Positions 24,218-31,959 of a DNA stretch of 47,083 bases are shown here, piece by piece (position 1 is the first letter of the stretch; each line of letters starts with the position of its first letter). Made by a program: the position numbers and the translations under genes. Source of the stretch: an uncultured Oscillospiraceae bacterium (GTDB lineage: Bacteria; Bacillota; Clostridia; Oscillospirales; Oscillospiraceae); NCBI GenBank assembly GCA_944386055.1, contig CALWZP010000018.1, positions 1-47,083 of the forward strand. Direction: 5' to 3'. A model generated the notes under the pieces. The model worked only from the letters and a program-made list of their open reading frames with translations, searched no databases and was not told where the DNA came from.

Positions 24218-25304
24218 AGGGGATCACCTCGCTTTCCAGAAGGATGTCGTCCCCCAGCCGGGTGACGGCGCCGGGGCGCAGGGGGAATGCGTCCGCCGGG
24301 TCTGGAACCCCCGGTCCCTCCACCGGCGTGGGCGCCTCCCGCCCCCCCAGAAGCTTGGGGGCCAGATAGGTGAACACCTTCTGCACCACGCCGGAGCGCA
24401 GGGCGGCCCAGTTCAGGGTGCCGCCCCCCTCCAACAGGACGCTGTCCACCTCCTCCTGCCCCAGCCGGGCCATCAGGGCGTCCAGGTCCACATGGCCCTC
24501 CCGCTTCGGAAGGGTTATCACCCGGCAGCCGGCCCGGCGATAGGGGGTGATCCGGGCGGGGTCGCCGCAGCAGGTGGCCAGCAGGGTGGGGGGCTGTCCG
24601 GCGGTGGCTACCACCCGGGCGGTGAGGGGAGTGCGCAGGTGGGTGTCGCACACCACCCGCAGGGGATCCCGTCCCTCCGGCAGGCGGCAGGTGAGCTGGG
24701 GGTCGTCCGCCAGCACGGTGCCCACCCCCACCAGGATGGCGCGGTACCGGTGGCGCAGCCGGTGGACATGCTCCCGGGCGGCGGGACCGGTGATCCATCG
24801 GGAGCGTCCGGTCCAGGCGGCGATCTTGCCGTCCATGGTCATGGCGTATTTCATCACCACAAAGGGCCGCCCGGTGCGGATGTAATGGAAGAACACCTCG
24901 TTGAGCCGGCGGCAGTCCTCCTCCAGCACCCCCGCCGTCACCTCCACTCCGCGCTCCCGCAGGATGCGGATCCCGTTTCCAGCCACCAGCGGGTTGGGGT
25001 CACCGGAGCCCACCACCACCCGCCGGATGCCGGCGGCCAGGATGGCGTCGGTGCAGGGGGGCTGCCGTCCCTGGTGGCAGCAGGGCTCCAGCGTGACATA
25101 CATGGTCCCCCCAACGGGGGAGACGGCGCAGTCGGCCAGCGCCTCCCGCTCGGCGTGGAGGCCGCCGCACCGCCGGTGCCAGCCCCGGCCGATGATCTCG
25201 CCGTCCTTTACGATCACCGCCCCCACCATGGGGTTGGGGGAGGTCCAGCCCTCACCCCGCCGGGCCAGATCCAGGGCCAGGCGCATATACCCCTCGTCGT
25301 TCAT
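24198..25304 (-). CDS. ribD: Bifunctional riboflavin deaminase/reductase RibD
   Basis: RibD deaminates the pyrimidine from GTP and then reduces its ribose. The 368-residue enzyme has a zinc-dependent cytidine-deaminase domain (about 1-145), with His50 and Glu52 in GGLHAEREAL and the cysteines of LEPCCHQGRQPPCTDAIL, then a reductase domain similar to dihydrofolate reductase (KYAMTMDGKIAAWTGRSRWITG; ILVGVGTVLADDPQLTCR; VLLEGGGTLN). GAGGTGATGAG precedes ATG 25304. It is the first gene after the riboswitch terminator at 25318-25348, so its expression drops when FMN is high. Confidence 0.97.
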   Translation of the reverse strand: MNDEGYMRLALDLARRGEGWTSPNPMVGAVIVKDGEIIGRGWHRRCGGLHAEREALADCAVSPVGGTMYVTLEPCCHQGRQPPCTDAILAAGIRRVVVGSGDPNPLVAGNGIRILRERGVEVTAGVLEEDCRRLNEVFFHYIRTGRPFVVMKYAMTMDGKIAAWTGRSRWITGPAAREHVHRLRHRYRAILVGVGTVLADDPQLTCRLPEGRDPLRVVCDTHLRTPLTARVVATAGQPPTLLATCCGDPARITPYRRAGCRVITLPKREGHVDLDALMARLGQEEVDSVLLEGGGTLNWAALRSGVVQKVFTYLAPKLLGGREAPTPVEGPGVPDPADAFPLRPGAVTRLGDDILLESEVIPFVHGDR

Positions 25305-25317
25305 CTCATCACCTCAC

Positions 25318-25348
25318 AAAAAATGCCCCGGACCAGAGCGTCCAGGGC
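25318..25348 (-). terminator. Riboswitch-controlled terminator before ribD
   Basis: On the minus strand GCCCTGGAC (25348-25340) pairs with GTCCGGGGC (25333-25325), followed by A and a run of six T (25323-25318), 13 bases before the ribD start. This is the expression platform of the FMN riboswitch at 25465-25573. Confidence 0.85.
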
Positions 25349-25464
25349 AGGAAAAGAAAGTGAAGTCACAGGGGTGCCGGGGAAAAAGAAAACTCCGGAA
25401 TGTAAAACCATCCCAGAGCGTTCTGACCTTCCCACGGCAACTCCTGCAGAGCTGACATGCTTCC

Positions 25465-25573
25465 GTCTTCTTTCATCCAGACTATACTGTCGGTTTTGGA
25501 ATCGCACCAAATCCTGCGCGTGCGCGCTCGCGGACTATACCGCCGATCGGGAATTTCACCCTGCCCTGAAGAC
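25465..25573 (-). ncRNA. FMN riboswitch (RFN element)
   Basis: On the minus strand all conserved RFN blocks are present in order: outer stem GTCTTC (25573-25568) with GAAGAC (25470-25465), AGGG and GGTGAAATTCCC, CGGCGGTATAGTCCGCGAG, GATTTGGTG, GATTCC, CCGACAG, AGTCTGGATG. It binds FMN, and here leads, after about 115 bases, into a terminator just before ribD. Binding is expected to switch off the four rib genes. Confidence 0.98.
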
Positions 25574-25595
25574 ACTGATTCAGTTGTTGCCACAA

Positions 25596-25624
25596 AGTAT
25601 AGCGGGAAAATCGGTGCCTGTCAA
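25596..25624 (-). promoter_or_regulatory. Promoter of the rib operon
   Basis: On the minus strand TTGACA (25624-25619), exactly 17 bases, TATACT (25601-25596). Transcription would start near 25588, about 15 bases before the riboswitch. Confidence 0.9.
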
Positions 25625-25635
25625 GGGTGAGATTG

Positions 25636-25664
25636 TTGCGCTGACCGCCGTTTTTCGATATAAT
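25636..25664 (+). promoter_or_regulatory. Promoter of sbcDC, divergent from rib
   Basis: TTGCGC (25636-25641), 17 bases, perfect TATAAT (25659-25664). The -35 elements of this and the rib promoter are only 11 bases apart, back to back. Confidence 0.8.
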
Positions 25665-25758
25665 CAGGCAAAGAGAAATGAAGAAACGAAACCTGCGGTT
25701 CCCAGATGCGCTGAGTGGGGATCGTTTTGACAGTGGCCATTCCGGAAAGGGGCGCGGC

Positions 25759-26898
25759 ATGAAATTTATCCATCTCTCCGACCTGCATCTGGGTAGGCGG
25801 GTAAACGAGTTTTCCATGCTGGAGGACCAGCGGGATATTTTGAATAAGCTTCTGGACATCGTCCGGGAGGAAGCCCCCGACGGAGTGCTCCTCGCCGGGG
25901 ATATCTATGACAAACCGGTGCCCTCTGCCGAGGCGGTGTCCCTGCTGGATGACTTCCTGGTGCGGCTCACGGGTCTGGGGACCCGGGTATACGCCATCAG
26001 CGGCAACCACGACTCTCCGGAGCGGATGTCGTTCGGCGGGCGGCTGATGGAGCGCAGCGGAGTCCATCTGGCGCCGGTGTACGGCGGCCAGGTGAGCCCC
26101 ATCGTGCTGACAGACGAGTATGGACCGGTGTACCTCTATCTGCTGCCCTTCCTGAAACCTGTCCAGGTGCGCCGCTGTTTCCCTGAAAAGGCGGTGGAGA
26201 CCACCCAGGATGCCCTGCAGACTGCTATCGGGGCGATGGCGGTGGACCCTGGTGCGCGCAATGTGCTGGTGGCCCACCAGCTGGTGATCGGCGCGGAGCG
26301 CTGCGAGTCGGAGGAGCCGTCGGTGGGTGGGACAGACGGAGTGGACGCATCGGTGTTCGCCCCCTTTGACTATGTGGCCCTGGGACATCTCCACGGCCCG
26401 CAGAAGGTGGGGCGGGAGACCATTCGATACTGCGGCACCCCCTTGAAGTACTCCTTCTCCGAGGCGCACCATCACAAGTCGGTGACGGTGGTGGAGCTGA
26501 AAGAAAAGGGGCAGGTATCGGTGCGCACTGTCCCGCTGACGCCCCTGCGGGAGATGCGGGAGGTGCGGGGAAGCTATGAGGAGCTGACTTTTCGGGGCTT
26601 CTATCAGGGCAGCGGCCTGCAGGAGAGCTATCTCCGCATCACGCTCACGGACGAGGAGGACATCCCGGACGCCGCCGCCCGCCTGCGGGTGATCTACCCC
26701 TATCTGATGCGGCTGGACTATGACAACAGCCGGACCAGAACGGCGGGCGATCTGACCGGAGCGGAGCAGGTGGAGCGGAAGTCTCCGCTGGAGCTGCTGG
26801 AGGAGTTCTATGCGGCTCAAAATGGCCGGAGCATGAGTCAGGAACAGCGTGAGCTTGCTCAGAACATGATTCAGGAGATCTGGGAGGGAGAGACATGA
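25759..26898 (+). CDS. sbcD: Exonuclease subunit SbcD (Mre11 family)
   Basis: SbcD is the nuclease of the SbcCD complex, which cuts DNA hairpins and blocked ends. The 379-residue product shows the calcineurin-like motifs: FIHLSDLHLGRR, LLAGDIYDKPVPS, AISGNHDSPERMS, VLVAHQLV and YVALGHLHGPQ, which bind the two manganese ions. ATG 25759 agrees with the family start, but its ribosome binding site (GGAAAGGGG) is weak. An in-frame ATG at 25678 would add 27 residues; it falls about 8 bases after the likely transcription start and lacks a site. Its stop overlaps the sbcC start by four bases. Confidence 0.95.
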   Translation: MKFIHLSDLHLGRRVNEFSMLEDQRDILNKLLDIVREEAPDGVLLAGDIYDKPVPSAEAVSLLDDFLVRLTGLGTRVYAISGNHDSPERMSFGGRLMERSGVHLAPVYGGQVSPIVLTDEYGPVYLYLLPFLKPVQVRRCFPEKAVETTQDALQTAIGAMAVDPGARNVLVAHQLVIGAERCESEEPSVGGTDGVDASVFAPFDYVALGHLHGPQKVGRETIRYCGTPLKYSFSEAHHHKSVTVVELKEKGQVSVRTVPLTPLREMREVRGSYEELTFRGFYQGSGLQESYLRITLTDEEDIPDAAARLRVIYPYLMRLDYDNSRTRTAGDLTGAEQVERKSPLELLEEFYAAQNGRSMSQEQRELAQNMIQEIWEGET

Positions 26899-29800
26899 GA
26901 CCGCTGAAGCTGACCATGTCCGCTTTCGGTCCCTATGCCGGACAGGTGGAGCTGGAGCTCTCCCGCCTGGGGGAGCAGGGGCTGTATCTCATCACCGGGG
27001 ACACTGGGGCGGGGAAGACCACCATCTTTGACGCCATCACCTATGCCCTGTACGGCGAGCCCAGCGGGGAAAACCGGGAGCCGGCCATGCTTCGCTCCAA
27101 GTACGCCGATCCCGAGATCCCGACCTGGGTGGAGCTGGTGTTCTCCTACAATGGAAAGGTCTACACCGTCCGCCGCAATCCGGAGTACCTGCGCCCCGCC
27201 AAGCGGGGAGAGGGACTGACCCTTCAGCGGGCGGAGGCGGAGCTGCACCTGCCCGACGGCGGGGTGGTCACACGGACGAAGGAGGTCACCGCCGCGGTGG
27301 CGGAGATCATCGGCCTGGACCGGAACCAGTTCTCACAGATCGCCATGATCGCCCAGGGGGACTTTCTCAAGCTGCTGCTGGCGGACACCAAAACGCGGCA
27401 GGAGATTTTCCGGGAAATCTTCAAAACACGATATTACATGGTCCTTCAGGAGCGGCTCAAGGGGGAATCCGCCCGGCTGCGGGAACAGGTTCGAGAGGCG
27501 GAGCTCAGTGTGGAGCAGTACCTCAGCGGCATCCGATGCCCCGCGGACCACCCTCTGGCGGCTCAGGCCGAGGCGGCGGGAAACGGGATGCTTCCCTTTC
27601 AGGAGACGCTGGAACTTGTGGAGGCGCTGATCCGGCAGGACAGGGAGGAGGAGAACCGCCTCCGGGAGGAGTCGGACGCGCTGGACCGCGCGCTGAGCGA
27701 GGTGACCGCGCTGCTGGGCAGGGCGGAAGAGCTGGAAAAGACAAGACAGAAGCTGGTGGAGGCCACGGCCCGGCTGACGGTGCAGCGCGCCGAGGCGGAG
27801 CGGGCCCGGAGAGAACTGGAGACGGAGCGGGGGAAGGCTTCCCAGCGTGAGAGCCTGTCCGGCGCACGCGCGGCTCTGGAGGCGGAGCTTCCCCGCTATC
27901 AGGAGCTGACGGACCGGCGCGCCGCGCTTGCCGCACTGACAGAGCGCGTGGACACGCTCCAAGAGAGCAGGGCGGGGCAGGAACAGGAGCGGTATATTCG
28001 CACGGCTGAGCTGAAAGGCTGGAAGGAGGAACTGGAGCGGCTGGGCTCGGCCGAGGCGGATCGGGAGCGGCTGCTCCGGGAGCGGGGGACGAGTGAGGAG
28101 CGCAAGTCCGCGCTGAACGCGTTGGAGCGAGATGCGCAGGGGTGGCAGTCATGCCGCAGGCAGCTTCAGGAGGCGCAGAGGGAATGGGAAGAACTGTGCC
28201 GCCGGAGGGACTTGCTCTCTCAGGAGCTGACCCGGCACGGCGAGGCGCTGCAGGTTAACCGGGATCTCTGGTCGGCGGCGGAGGGGCTGGAGGCGGAGCG
28301 GCAAAAATTGCTCCACCACCAGAGCCAGCTCCGGGAGCGGGCAAGCGCCCTGGAGGAATTGAGCGCCCTTCTGGACCGCTGCGGGGAGACCCGGCGGTCT
28401 CTGGAGCATGCCCAGGAGGAGTACCGTGACGCGCGGGCGCGCGCGGAGGCGGCGGAGGACGCATACCGGGAGACAGAGCGGGCGTTTCTGGACGAGCAGG
28501 CGGGACTTTTGGCCCGGTCTCTGCGGGAGGGCAGCCCCTGCCCGGTGTGCGGCGCGCTCCACCATCCTGCCCCGGCGCGGATGTCTGATCAGGCCCCTAC
28601 GGAGGCGGAGCTGGAGCGGGCCAAAGCGGTCGCCGAGAGGGGGCGGCAGGAGGCCGGTGAAAAAAGCCTGACTGCCGGGCGTTGGAAGACCGCCCTGGAG
28701 GAACGGGAGAAACAGCTGCTTACCCAGTTGGCCTCCTATATGGAAAGCCCGTCTCTCTCCGATGCGGACAGCCGGCTGTCCGCCCGGCGGGAGGAGACGG
28801 CGGAGGCGCTGGCCCAGCTGCATGGGAAGCTGCTGGAGACAGAGGCACAGCTGGCCCACCGGGAGGAGCTGGGGCGGGAGATCCGCATACAGGAAGAGCA
28901 GGTCGCAGAGCTGACTGCCCGGCAGGAGCAGCTTCGGGAGAGCGCCGCCCAGGCGGAAGCGGTTCGGAGCGGCCTGCAGGGACAGCTTGACCAATTGGAA
29001 AAAAATCTTCTCCGCCAGGTCCAGACCGAGCTGGATGGCTGTCAGCTGGAGGAGGCTTCGGAGCGGGCGGCCGCGAAGCTCCGGGAGACAGAGCAGGCGC
29101 TGTCCCGCATTGAGAGTCAGCTGCGGGATGCGGAGAAAAACCTGACCCGCAAGAGGGAGCTGGAGACGCTGATCCCACAGCGGGAGGAACAGCTGCAGGA
29201 GCAGGAGCGGTCCATCGCCGCGGCCCGGGAGGAGCTGGCGGCGGCAGAGACCCGGAGGGAGGAGGCCACAGAACAGCTTGAAGCGCTTCAGGCCCAGCTT
29301 CACTGTCCAAGCGCTTCCGCCGCATTGGAGAAGCAGGCTGTGCTGCAAAAAGAACTTGCGGAACTGGACGAGGCGCTTTCCGCGGCGGAGGAGAGAGAGC
29401 GGGCCCGGCAGATGGAACTGGCCGGAACACAGACCACCATTCAGGAGCTGACCCGATTGCTGGAAGGAGACGGAACGGTGGATGCGGCGGCCCAGCGGGA
29501 CAGGGGGGAGCAGCTGAAGGCACGGCGGGCACAGATCACCGCGGATCGGCAGGCGGTCCACGCCCGCCTGTCCGCCAATGAGATGCTTCTGGACCGCGCC
29601 CGGAGCAGAGGAGCGGAGCTGGATCAGCTGGAAAAGCGGTGGCGGTGGGTGCGCGCCCTGTCGGACACGGTCAACGGCAATCTCTCCGGCCGGGAGAAAG
29701 TCGCCCTGGAGACCTATGTGCAGATGACCTTTTTCGACCGCATTCTTCGCCGGGCCAATCTCCGGCTGATGGTGATGACCGGGGGACAGTATGAGCTGTG

Positions 29801-30188
29801 CCGCAGGACCGAGGCGGAGAACAATCGAAGCCAGAGCGGACTGGAGCTGGATGTCATCGACCACTATAACGGCAGCCGCCGCAGTGTCCGGACCCTGTCC
29901 GGCGGCGAATCCTTTCAGGCGTCTCTCTCCCTGGCTCTGGGGCTGTCCGACGAGGTGCAGTCCGCCGCGGGGGGCATCCGGCTGGACACCATGTTTGTGG
30001 ATGAGGGATTCGGCTCTCTGGATGAGGAGGCCCTGCGTCAGGCCATCCGCGCACTCACCGGACTTGCCGAGGGAAACCGGCTGGTTGGCATCATCTCCCA
30101 TGTGTCTGAGCTGAAGGATCGCATTGACAAACAGATCGTGGTGACAAAGGATCGTCTCGGCGGCAGCCGCGCGGAGATCGTGGGATAG
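26895..30188 (+). CDS. sbcC: Exonuclease subunit SbcC (Rad50/SMC family ATPase)
   Basis: SbcC is the long ATPase arm of SbcCD. The 1097-residue protein has an N-terminal half-ATPase (Walker A GDTGAGKTT at about 35-43; the Q-loop region near NQFSQIAMIAQGDF), two very long coiled-coil arms rich in Glu, Arg, Leu and Ala, and a zinc hook CPVC at residues 549-552 in the apex, and then the C-terminal half: signature RTLSGGESFQASLSLALGLSD near 1000 and Walker B TMFVDEGFGSLDEEAL near 1033. The length is typical. Coiled-coil codons make the long frames on the opposite strand. GGAGGGAG precedes ATG 26895. Confidence 0.97.
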   Translation: MRPLKLTMSAFGPYAGQVELELSRLGEQGLYLITGDTGAGKTTIFDAITYALYGEPSGENREPAMLRSKYADPEIPTWVELVFSYNGKVYTVRRNPEYLRPAKRGEGLTLQRAEAELHLPDGGVVTRTKEVTAAVAEIIGLDRNQFSQIAMIAQGDFLKLLLADTKTRQEIFREIFKTRYYMVLQERLKGESARLREQVREAELSVEQYLSGIRCPADHPLAAQAEAAGNGMLPFQETLELVEALIRQDREEENRLREESDALDRALSEVTALLGRAEELEKTRQKLVEATARLTVQRAEAERARRELETERGKASQRESLSGARAALEAELPRYQELTDRRAALAALTERVDTLQESRAGQEQERYIRTAELKGWKEELERLGSAEADRERLLRERGTSEERKSALNALERDAQGWQSCRRQLQEAQREWEELCRRRDLLSQELTRHGEALQVNRDLWSAAEGLEAERQKLLHHQSQLRERASALEELSALLDRCGETRRSLEHAQEEYRDARARAEAAEDAYRETERAFLDEQAGLLARSLREGSPCPVCGALHHPAPARMSDQAPTEAELERAKAVAERGRQEAGEKSLTAGRWKTALEEREKQLLTQLASYMESPSLSDADSRLSARREETAEALAQLHGKLLETEAQLAHREELGREIRIQEEQVAELTARQEQLRESAAQAEAVRSGLQGQLDQLEKNLLRQVQTELDGCQLEEASERAAAKLRETEQALSRIESQLRDAEKNLTRKRELETLIPQREEQLQEQERSIAAAREELAAAETRREEATEQLEALQAQLHCPSASAALEKQAVLQKELAELDEALSAAEERERARQMELAGTQTTIQELTRLLEGDGTVDAAAQRDRGEQLKARRAQITADRQAVHARLSANEMLLDRARSRGAELDQLEKRWRWVRALSDTVNGNLSGREKVALETYVQMTFFDRILRRANLRLMVMTGGQYELCRRTEAENNRSQSGLELDVIDHYNGSRRSVRTLSGGESFQASLSLALGLSDEVQSAAGGIRLDTMFVDEGFGSLDEEALRQAIRALTGLAEGNRLVGIISHVSELKDRIDKQIVVTKDRLGGSRAEIVG

Positions 30189-30233
30189 GCCAGGCGTTTT
30201 ATCGTTTGAATATTTGGGCATAAGGAATCAGCG

Positions 30234-30272
30234 GGAGCGGGGACAGTCTGCATGGCGGACTGTCCCCGCTCC
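30234..30272 (+). repeat. 15-bp inverted repeat after sbcC
   Basis: GGAGCGGGGACAGTC (30234-30248) is exactly complementary to GACTGTCCCCGCTCC (30258-30272) across a 9-base loop. No T tract follows. It lies 46 bases past the sbcC stop, upstream of the next gene. It may end or stabilise the sbcDC mRNA, or be a dispersed palindromic repeat. Confidence 0.75.
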
Positions 30273-30286
30273 GTTCCGCCCCAGTC

Positions 30287-30313
30287 ATAACCGTCAGCTC
30301 GTCCGAATACACA
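30287..30313 (+). promoter_or_regulatory. Possible sigma-E promoter of the spoIVFA/B-like pair
   Basis: ATA (30287-30289), 16 bases, AATACACA (30306-30313) matches the sigma-E pattern ATA-N16-18-CATACAMT at six of eight -10 positions. RNA would start near 30320, 29 bases before ATG 30349. In B. subtilis the spoIVF operon is sigma-E dependent. The pattern is loose, so this is a suggestion. Confidence 0.35.
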
Positions 30314-30348
30314 TGGAGAGCAGCCGGCAGGAGCAGGGGGGCAGCGGT

Positions 30349-31326
30349 ATGAGAAAAGCGGCGGGAAAGAGGATGCAGGGGGGGAAAGCGCCCCGGGCCA
30401 AACGGAGAGGGAGACCACAGCTGGGGGTCAGGGAGCGTCAGCGGCTGATTCAGCTGGGAGTGAGCCTGGCGCTGTTCTTCACCGTTTTTTTGGGGCGCGG
30501 CGTATTTCCTGAGCAGACCAGTCTGATTCGGGACAGGCTGGGGGATATAGTCAGCCGAAGTGTGGACTTCCGGGTCGCCTTTGCTGAATTGGGAGAGGCG
30601 CTGTCCGGTCAGGAGCCGGTCGTGGAGGCCATCGGCGCTTTCTGTGTCGAGGTGTTTGGCGTGGAGCCGTCAGGCGGCGCACTGCCTCAGGACGCGCAGT
30701 CCATGATGTCGGAGGAGCTGAAATTCCTGGGGGAAGGACCAACAGGCTATGAGATGGCATGCCGGCGGCTGTGGGTGGAACCGGTAAAGCAGAGCATGGG
30801 TCAGGCAGAGCCGGTGGAGACGGAGCCGCCGGAGACAGAGGAGCCCCTTCCGGTGGGGCAGGTGGCAGAAGAGATCCCCTATGACGGCCCAGCGCTGCCG
30901 GAGGGCTGCACCATGGACCGGCTGTCCCTTGGGAGTCTGAGCTGGACTGATCCCATCCAGGGGACTATCACCTCCGACTTCGGGTATCGGGATCATCCGG
31001 TCTATGGAGGGGAGCAGTTCCATGAGGGGCTGGATATCGCCGCAGAGAAGGGAACGGAAATCGCCGCCTTTGCAGCGGGAACGGTGGAATATACCGGAGA
31101 GAGCACCACCTATGGCCTTTATTTTCAGCTTGACCACGGGAATGGGATCCGGTCCTTCTATGCCCACTGTGACAGCGTTCTGGTGCAGAAGGGGGATACC
31201 GTGTCCGCGGGACAGGCGGTGGCCACCGTGGGGGACACGGGAAACGCCACAGGAAGCCATCTTCATTTTGAACTGAGCGTGGGGGGGATCCGGGTGAATC
31301 CCGCCCTCTACCTCTGGCAGGGCTGA
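30349..31326 (+). CDS. spoIVFA: SpoIVFA-like M23 (LytM) family membrane protein
   Basis: A 325-residue protein with a basic cytosolic start, one membrane segment at about residues 33-49 (LIQLGVSLALFFTVFLG), a long extracytoplasmic stretch, and a C-terminal LytM/M23 domain from about residue 205. The zinc-binding signatures are intact: H-x-x-x-D in FHEGLDIAAE (about 224-228) and H-x-H in GSHLHFEL (about 304-306). The next gene is a SpoIVFB-like M50 protease, the arrangement of spoIVFA-spoIVFB, in which SpoIVFA anchors and restrains the protease that cleaves pro-sigma-K in the mother cell. That role is inferred from position. Start: ATG 30349 behind AGGGGGG; longer frames from 30214 or 30313 overlap a hairpin or the putative promoter. 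Another possibility is a general M23 endopeptidase. Confidence 0.7.
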   Translation: MRKAAGKRMQGGKAPRAKRRGRPQLGVRERQRLIQLGVSLALFFTVFLGRGVFPEQTSLIRDRLGDIVSRSVDFRVAFAELGEALSGQEPVVEAIGAFCVEVFGVEPSGGALPQDAQSMMSEELKFLGEGPTGYEMACRRLWVEPVKQSMGQAEPVETEPPETEEPLPVGQVAEEIPYDGPALPEGCTMDRLSLGSLSWTDPIQGTITSDFGYRDHPVYGGEQFHEGLDIAAEKGTEIAAFAAGTVEYTGESTTYGLYFQLDHGNGIRSFYAHCDSVLVQKGDTVSAGQAVATVGDTGNATGSHLHFELSVGGIRVNPALYLWQG

Positions 31327-31935
31327 GTGCTGCGGGCGGGGCGGCTGGAGGTCGGCGGCGGGGCGCTGGTGGCCTTGGCGCTGTTTTTCTACCTGGATCC
31401 CCAGGGACTTTTCCCGCTTTCTTTGGCGGCCTGCGCGGCCCACGAACTGGGGCACCTGGCGGCCATCCGTCTGCTGGGCGGCAGGGTGGAGTGCATGCGG
31501 GTCACCCTGATCGGAGCGGAGATCCGGCTGAAGGGAATGTGCCGGCTGTCCTATCCGCGGGAGGCCGCAGCAGTCCTGACCGGTCCGGGGGTGAATCTTC
31601 TGCTGGCGGCGCTGTGCAGCGGGAAGGCCCCGGTATTTGCTGGAATCAATTTGGCGCTGGGACTGTTCAATCTGCTGCCCATCCACCCGCTGGATGGAGG
31701 GCGTCTGCTTTACTTTCTGCTGGCGCAGCTGACCCGGGAAGAGAGCGCCTGGACGGTGTGCCGGGTGCTTGCGGCGGCTTTGACGGCGCTGGCGGCGGCG
31801 GTGGGGGGCCTGCTGTTGTGGAAAAGCGGCTATAATTTTACGCTGCTTGCGGCGGCGCTGTGGCTTGCGGCGGCACTGCAAAGGGGAAGAAAAGGGGTTG
31901 CCAACCGGCGGCGGAACCGTTACAATGAATCATGA
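31327..31935 (+). CDS. spoIVFB: SpoIVFB-like site-2 protease (M50)
   Basis: In B. subtilis SpoIVFB cleaves pro-sigma-K in the outer forespore membrane. This 202-residue protein has HELGH at 39-43 (AACAAHELGHLAAIRLLGG) and the second metal-site motif NLLPIHPLDGGRL at about 115-127, between several hydrophobic helices. The CBS domain of B. subtilis SpoIVFB is missing, as in many Clostridia. GTG 31327 follows the upstream stop with no gap. The C-terminus (RGRKGVANRRRNRYNES) is basic. The promoter and palindrome of the next gene are embedded in its last 15 codons. Confidence 0.8.
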   Translation: MLRAGRLEVGGGALVALALFFYLDPQGLFPLSLAACAAHELGHLAAIRLLGGRVECMRVTLIGAEIRLKGMCRLSYPREAAAVLTGPGVNLLLAALCSGKAPVFAGINLALGLFNLLPIHPLDGGRLLYFLLAQLTREESAWTVCRVLAAALTALAAAVGGLLLWKSGYNFTLLAAALWLAAALQRGRKGVANRRRNRYNES

Positions 31936-31948
31936 CTATGATTCATTG
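31898..31948 (+). promoter_or_regulatory. Promoter and palindromic operator of the radical-SAM pair
   Basis: TTGCCA (31898-31903), exactly 17 bases, TACAAT (31921-31926) lies in the 3' end of spoIVFB. An exact 11-base inverted repeat, CAATGAATCAT (31923-31933) and ATGATTCATTG (31938-31948), separated by GACT, overlaps the -10 and the start site and ends at the ribosome binding site GGGAGG (31948-31953). This is a classical place for a repressor. No known operator type is recognised. Confidence 0.6.
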
Positions 31949-31959
31949 GGAGGCGCGGT

